A DNA stretch of 64,000 bases, from NCBI GenBank assembly GCA_963850525.1, contig CAWKLQ010000001.1:372001-436000 (forward strand), written 5' to 3'. The DNA comes from JAEMQF01 sp963850525 (lineage in GTDB: Bacteria; Pseudomonadota; Gammaproteobacteria; Burkholderiales; Burkholderiaceae_C). Positions 61,216-64,000 of the stretch are shown here, piece by piece; position 1 is the first letter of the stretch; the number at the start of each line of letters is the position of its first letter. The position numbers and the translations under genes are program-made. The notes below the pieces were generated by a model, which was not told where the DNA came from, searched no databases, and worked only from the letters and a program-made list of their open reading frames with translations.

Positions 61216-62242
61216 GGCCGTGCTTGTCGGCTTCCGACGTGAACGCGTCGGCGTAGAACTCATCGGGCGGCAGGCCGCAGAGGCTCACGAAATCGCGCTG
61301 CGCGGAGTCGACCATGATGGGGACGCCACACGCGTAGACTTGGTGGCCGCTCAGGTCGGGCAGGTCTTGCATCACGGCGTGGTGGACCAGGCCGGTGCGG
61401 CCGCTCCAGGGCTCCTTGGGCTCCGACAGCACCGGCACGTAGCGCAAGTTCGGCAGCCGCAGCGCCGCCTGCTCGGCCCATTCATGCAGGTAGACGTCAG
61501 CGCGGCTGCGACAGCCCCAATAAAGCGTCGTCGGGCGCGTCAGGCCTTTGAATTCGATGTGTTCGATGATCGCCTTGATCGGCGCAAAGCCCGTTCCCGA
61601 GGCGAGCAGCACGATCGGCTTGGCGCTGTCTTCGCGCAGGAAGAAGCTGCCGAACGGCCCTTCGATGCGCAGGATGTCTTTTTCCTTGAGGGCGCCGAAC
61701 ACCTGGTCGGTGAATTTGCCTCCTGGCATGTGGCGCACGTGCAATTCGATCGCCGGGCGATTGGCCTGTGTGTGCGGCGCGTTGGCCATCGAATAGCTGC
61801 GCCGTGCGCCGTCGCGCAGGATGAACTCGATGTACTGGCCCGCGTGATAGCGCAGCGTGTCGTTCGCCGGCAGTTGCAGCGTGAGCAACGCCACGTCGGC
61901 AGCAGGCCGGACGATGCTGATGACGCGGCACGGCATCTTGCGCACCGGGAACTCGCCTGCACCGGGCACCATGCGCGCCTCCAGCACGACGTCGCTCTGC
62001 GCAACGCCGCAGCACGTGAGCACCAGGCCGCGGCCCTCTTCGTCCGTGCTCAAGGCCTTTTGCTGGTGCGTGCCGTGCACGACGCGGCCCTCGAGCAGGC
62101 GGCTCTTGCACGAGCCGCAGGCGCCGTCGCGGCAGCCGTAGGGCAGGCCGATGCCTTGGCGGATCGCCGCGCCGAGCAGCGTCTCGTCGGCTTCGGCTTG
62201 GAACGTGCGTCCGCTGGGCTGGACCGTGATCGTGAACGTCAT
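61208..62242 (-). CDS. Plant-type ferredoxin/NAD(P)H oxidoreductase (AscD/CDP-6-deoxy-glucoseen reductase-like)
   Basis: A 344-residue electron-transfer protein. The N-terminal [2Fe-2S] domain has GLPYGCRDGACGSCKSRLLE and LTCCGVAQ (C-x4-C-x2-C-x29-C). The FAD-binding domain carries RRSYSMANAP and GGKFTDQVF. The NAD-binding domain starts IVLLASGTGFAPIKAIIEH and ends YACGVPIMVDSA. Annotated relatives include CDP-6-deoxy-delta-3,4-glucoseen reductase and oxygenase reductases such as BenC. It could supply electrons to a Rieske or other oxygenase; none is adjacent. Start ATG 62242 is favoured over 62254. Confidence 0.87.
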   Translation of the reverse strand: MTFTITVQPSGRTFQAEADETLLGAAIRQGIGLPYGCRDGACGSCKSRLLEGRVVHGTHQQKALSTDEEGRGLVLTCCGVAQSDVVLEARMVPGAGEFPVRKMPCRVISIVRPAADVALLTLQLPANDTLRYHAGQYIEFILRDGARRSYSMANAPHTQANRPAIELHVRHMPGGKFTDQVFGALKEKDILRIEGPFGSFFLREDSAKPIVLLASGTGFAPIKAIIEHIEFKGLTRPTTLYWGCRSRADVYLHEWAEQAALRLPNLRYVPVLSEPKEPWSGRTGLVHHAVMQDLPDLSGHQVYACGVPIMVDSAQRDFVSLCGLPPDEFYADAFTSEADKHGPT

Positions 62243-62289
62243 CGCGCGTGGCAAAGGATAAAGTGAGGCGCGATTGTGCCCGCTGCCCT

Positions 62290-63195
62290 ATGACCCTTCA
62301 CCCCGCCCAACCCGCCACTCGATTCAAACGACCGACGCTGCTGATCGTGGGTTGCGGCGACATCGGCATGAGGGTGGCGGCGCTGTTGCGCGGGCGCTGG
62401 CGGCTGATTGCATTGACCTCCGACCCCGCGCGCATCGCCGCGCTTCGCCAGGCCGGCATCCAGCCCATTGTGGGCGATCTCGACGACCCTGCCACCCTGG
62501 GCCGCCTGGCGGGCCTGGCCGATGCGCTGCTGCACTTGGCGCCGCCGCCTTCGAGCGGGCCACTCGATACGCGCACGCGTCACCTGCTCGACGCGCTGTC
62601 GCGCCGGAGCCGCTTGCGCTGCATCGTTTACGCGAGCACGAGCGGCGTGTACGGCGATTGTGGCGGCGCAAGTGTCGACGAAACGCGTGCGCTCAAGCCC
62701 GGCACCGAGCGCGCGCAGCGCCGCGTCGACGCCGAAGCGCGTCTGCGCTGGTTCGGCCGTGCCTTGGGCGTGCGGGTCAGCGTCTTGCGCATCCCCGGCA
62801 TTTACGCCACAGATCGGCCGGGTGGCCATCCGCGCGAACGCTTGCTGCGTTCGACCCCGGTGCTGCGAACGCAGGACGACGTGTACACCAACCACATCCA
62901 TGCGGACGACCTGGCACGCGCTTGCGTCGCGGCGCTGTACCACGGCAAGCCGCAGCGCGCCGTGAACGCGAGCGACGATACGCAGTTGCTGATGGGCGAC
63001 TACTTCGACCTCGCTGCTGACCTGTGCGGCCTGCCGCGCCCACCACGCATCACGCGCGAGCAAGCCGCTGCAAGCCTGTCATCCATGCAGTTGAGCTTCA
63101 TGGGCGAGTCCAGGCGTCTCGTGAATCTGCGCCTGAAAACCGAGTTGCGCCTGCGCCTGCGCTACCCCAGCGTGCACCAAGGCCTGTTGGTTTGA
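62290..63195 (+). CDS. NAD-dependent epimerase/dehydratase-like SDR
   Basis: A 301-residue extended-type SDR. The Rossmann loop is LLIVGCGDIGMRVAALLRG (GxGxxG). YASTSGVYGDCGG has the Ser and Tyr-region pattern of the family, but the second catalytic Tyr-x-x-x-Lys is not evident: the expected place reads ERAQRRVDAE. HIHADDLARACVAALYHGKP is the typical C-terminal part. It resembles YeeZ-like proteins of unknown role. It starts 47 bases from the divergent reductase. Confidence 0.8.
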   Translation: MTLHPAQPATRFKRPTLLIVGCGDIGMRVAALLRGRWRLIALTSDPARIAALRQAGIQPIVGDLDDPATLGRLAGLADALLHLAPPPSSGPLDTRTRHLLDALSRRSRLRCIVYASTSGVYGDCGGASVDETRALKPGTERAQRRVDAEARLRWFGRALGVRVSVLRIPGIYATDRPGGHPRERLLRSTPVLRTQDDVYTNHIHADDLARACVAALYHGKPQRAVNASDDTQLLMGDYFDLAADLCGLPRPPRITREQAAASLSSMQLSFMGESRRLVNLRLKTELRLRLRYPSVHQGLLV

Positions 63196-63210
63196 CGCGG
63201 CGCGTGGTGC

Positions 63211-64000
63211 TCAGATCCCCTTGGGTTTGCTCATGGTCTGACGCCGGTCGACGCTGTGCACCGTGACGCTCTGCAACTGGCCCGCGCGGCGAATCTCCAG
63301 CACGACGTCGCGCTCCACGGCGTTGCGCCAGAGTGTCTTGTACAGCGTCTCAAGCTGATTCACGGCGGTGCCGTCGATGCTCACGATGCGGTCGCCCGGC
63401 AACAAACCGGCGTCTTCGGCCGGGCTGTCGCGGTTCACGCGGATCACCCGCACGTCGCCGCCCTGCTCGACGCAGTTCATTCCGAGCCAGGCCCGCGAGC
63501 TGCTGCGCGACGCGCCTTCGCGGCGCATTTCGCCGAGGATGGGTTTGAGCAGGTCAATCGGAACGAACATGTTGCCCGGCGTGCGCGGATGGTCGTCGCC
63601 GAGCGCGTTGCCCACCACCAGTGAGCCGATGCCGAGCAGCTCGCCTCTTGCGTTGAACAGGCCTGCGCCGCTGTGGTCACTGCGTGGCGGTGAGGTGAAC
63701 AGGGCGCCGTCGATGTGGTACTCCCAGTAGCCGGAAAACGCCCGGCGCGACACCATCTGCGCCAGGCTGCGCCCGCCGTCTTCGCCACCGCTGCTGATCA
63801 TCAACGGCTCGTCGCTCGACACCTCGGCCGATGCCCCCAACTTGACGGGGGCGACCTTGACCGGTGCCAAGGGTTGCAGCAAACCGAAGCCCGACGCCAG
63901 GTCGTAGGCGACGACGCGCGCGGGCACGGTGCGCTCGCCTTCGATCACGAGGTCGACCTGTTCGGCTTCGAGGATCAGGTAGCCGATCGTCAGGACCAGG
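63211..64000 (-). CDS. S1C (HtrA-like) serine protease with PDZ domain (N-terminus outside window)
   Basis: 263 visible C-terminal residues; the frame is open to the window edge (LVLTIGYLILEAEQ). The trypsin-like fold has PPRSDHSGAGLFNARGELLG, with the expected nucleophile Ser in HSGAG. A PDZ domain follows (WLGMNCVEQGGDVRVIRVNR, DSPAEDAGLLPGDRIVSIDG). The His and Asp of the triad would be upstream of the window. The HSGAG elbow departs from the usual GNSGG, so activity should not be assumed. It is probably a periplasmic quality-control protease or a degenerate PDZ scaffold. Confidence 0.82.
   Translation of the reverse strand, partial: LVLTIGYLILEAEQVDLVIEGERTVPARVVAYDLASGFGLLQPLAPVKVAPVKLGASAEVSSDEPLMISSGGEDGGRSLAQMVSRRAFSGYWEYHIDGALFTSPPRSDHSGAGLFNARGELLGIGSLVVGNALGDDHPRTPGNMFVPIDLLKPILGEMRREGASRSSSRAWLGMNCVEQGGDVRVIRVNRDSPAEDAGLLPGDRIVSIDGTAVNQLETLYKTLWRNAVERDVVLEIRRAGQLQSVTVHSVDRRQTMSKPKGI

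Overview
The window is a stretch of a high-GC bacterial chromosome. Gene content points to a betaproteobacterium of the order Burkholderiales, probably Comamonadaceae or a relative. Indicators are the many LysR, ABC and TRAP uptake systems, CaiB/BaiF CoA-transferase, a DUF1631 protein, a DUF3016 protein, the imuA-imuB mutagenesis pair, and dispersed palindromes of the TCATCCCGGCG...CGCCGGGATGA type. This placement is an inference from gene families; no rRNA is present. Most of the window is dense, ordinary metabolic sequence with many 4-bp start/stop overlaps.

Layout. 1-10.8 kb is an amide uptake and hydrolysis locus: a LysR regulator, an amidase, a five-gene ABC importer of the urea/short-chain-amide branch of the Liv family, an acetamidase/formamidase, an SDR dehydrogenase, a small AtzG-like subunit and a second, AtzE-like amidase. 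10.8-12.8 kb is a decay zone: one hypothetical gene, then three truncated genes (mandelate racemase/enolase type, phytanoyl-CoA dioxygenase type, 3-hydroxyisobutyrate dehydrogenase type). 12.9-15.9 kb holds small enzymes and a toxin-antitoxin module whose toxin has lost its middle. 16-20 kb is a Ugp-type sugar/glycerol-phosphate ABC importer on the minus strand. 20.2-25 kb holds an SMP-30-like protein, an SGNH-like protein and the tricarballylate oxidation pair tcuA-tcuB; tcuB carries an in-frame palindromic insertion.

25-31.7 kb holds a double-length acyl-CoA dehydrogenase, a class III cyclase/ATPase/TPR signalling protein and a LysR regulator. 31.8-36.9 kb is a probable CoA-thioester/aromatic catabolic cluster: Rieske oxygenase, CaiB/BaiF CoA-transferase, thiolase-like protein and DUF35 partner. 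It is interrupted at 33.2-33.9 kb by a roughly 700-bp non-coding nested inverted repeat. 37-43.4 kb has a DUF1631 protein, an ALDH-GMC pair and an amidohydrolase. 43.4-49.4 kb has a fused indolepyruvate ferredoxin oxidoreductase and a lipoprotein prolyl oligopeptidase. Then come tRNA-Ala(CGC), DUF3016, an arylformamidase-like hydrolase, a rubrerythrin / Fe-S (CCG) / DUF3501 cluster, a MoaD-like plus beta-propeller pair, imuA-imuB under a LexA box, a DctPQM TRAP importer, a plant-type ferredoxin reductase, an SDR epimerase and the 3' part of an S1C/PDZ protease.

The most unusual feature is the nested inverted repeat at 33.2-33.9 kb. Its two inverted units each fold into a long hairpin, and the differences between the units in those stems are compensated base pair by base pair. 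That indicates maintenance of a secondary structure rather than of a protein. No CRISPR array, prophage, intact insertion sequence or replication origin was seen.
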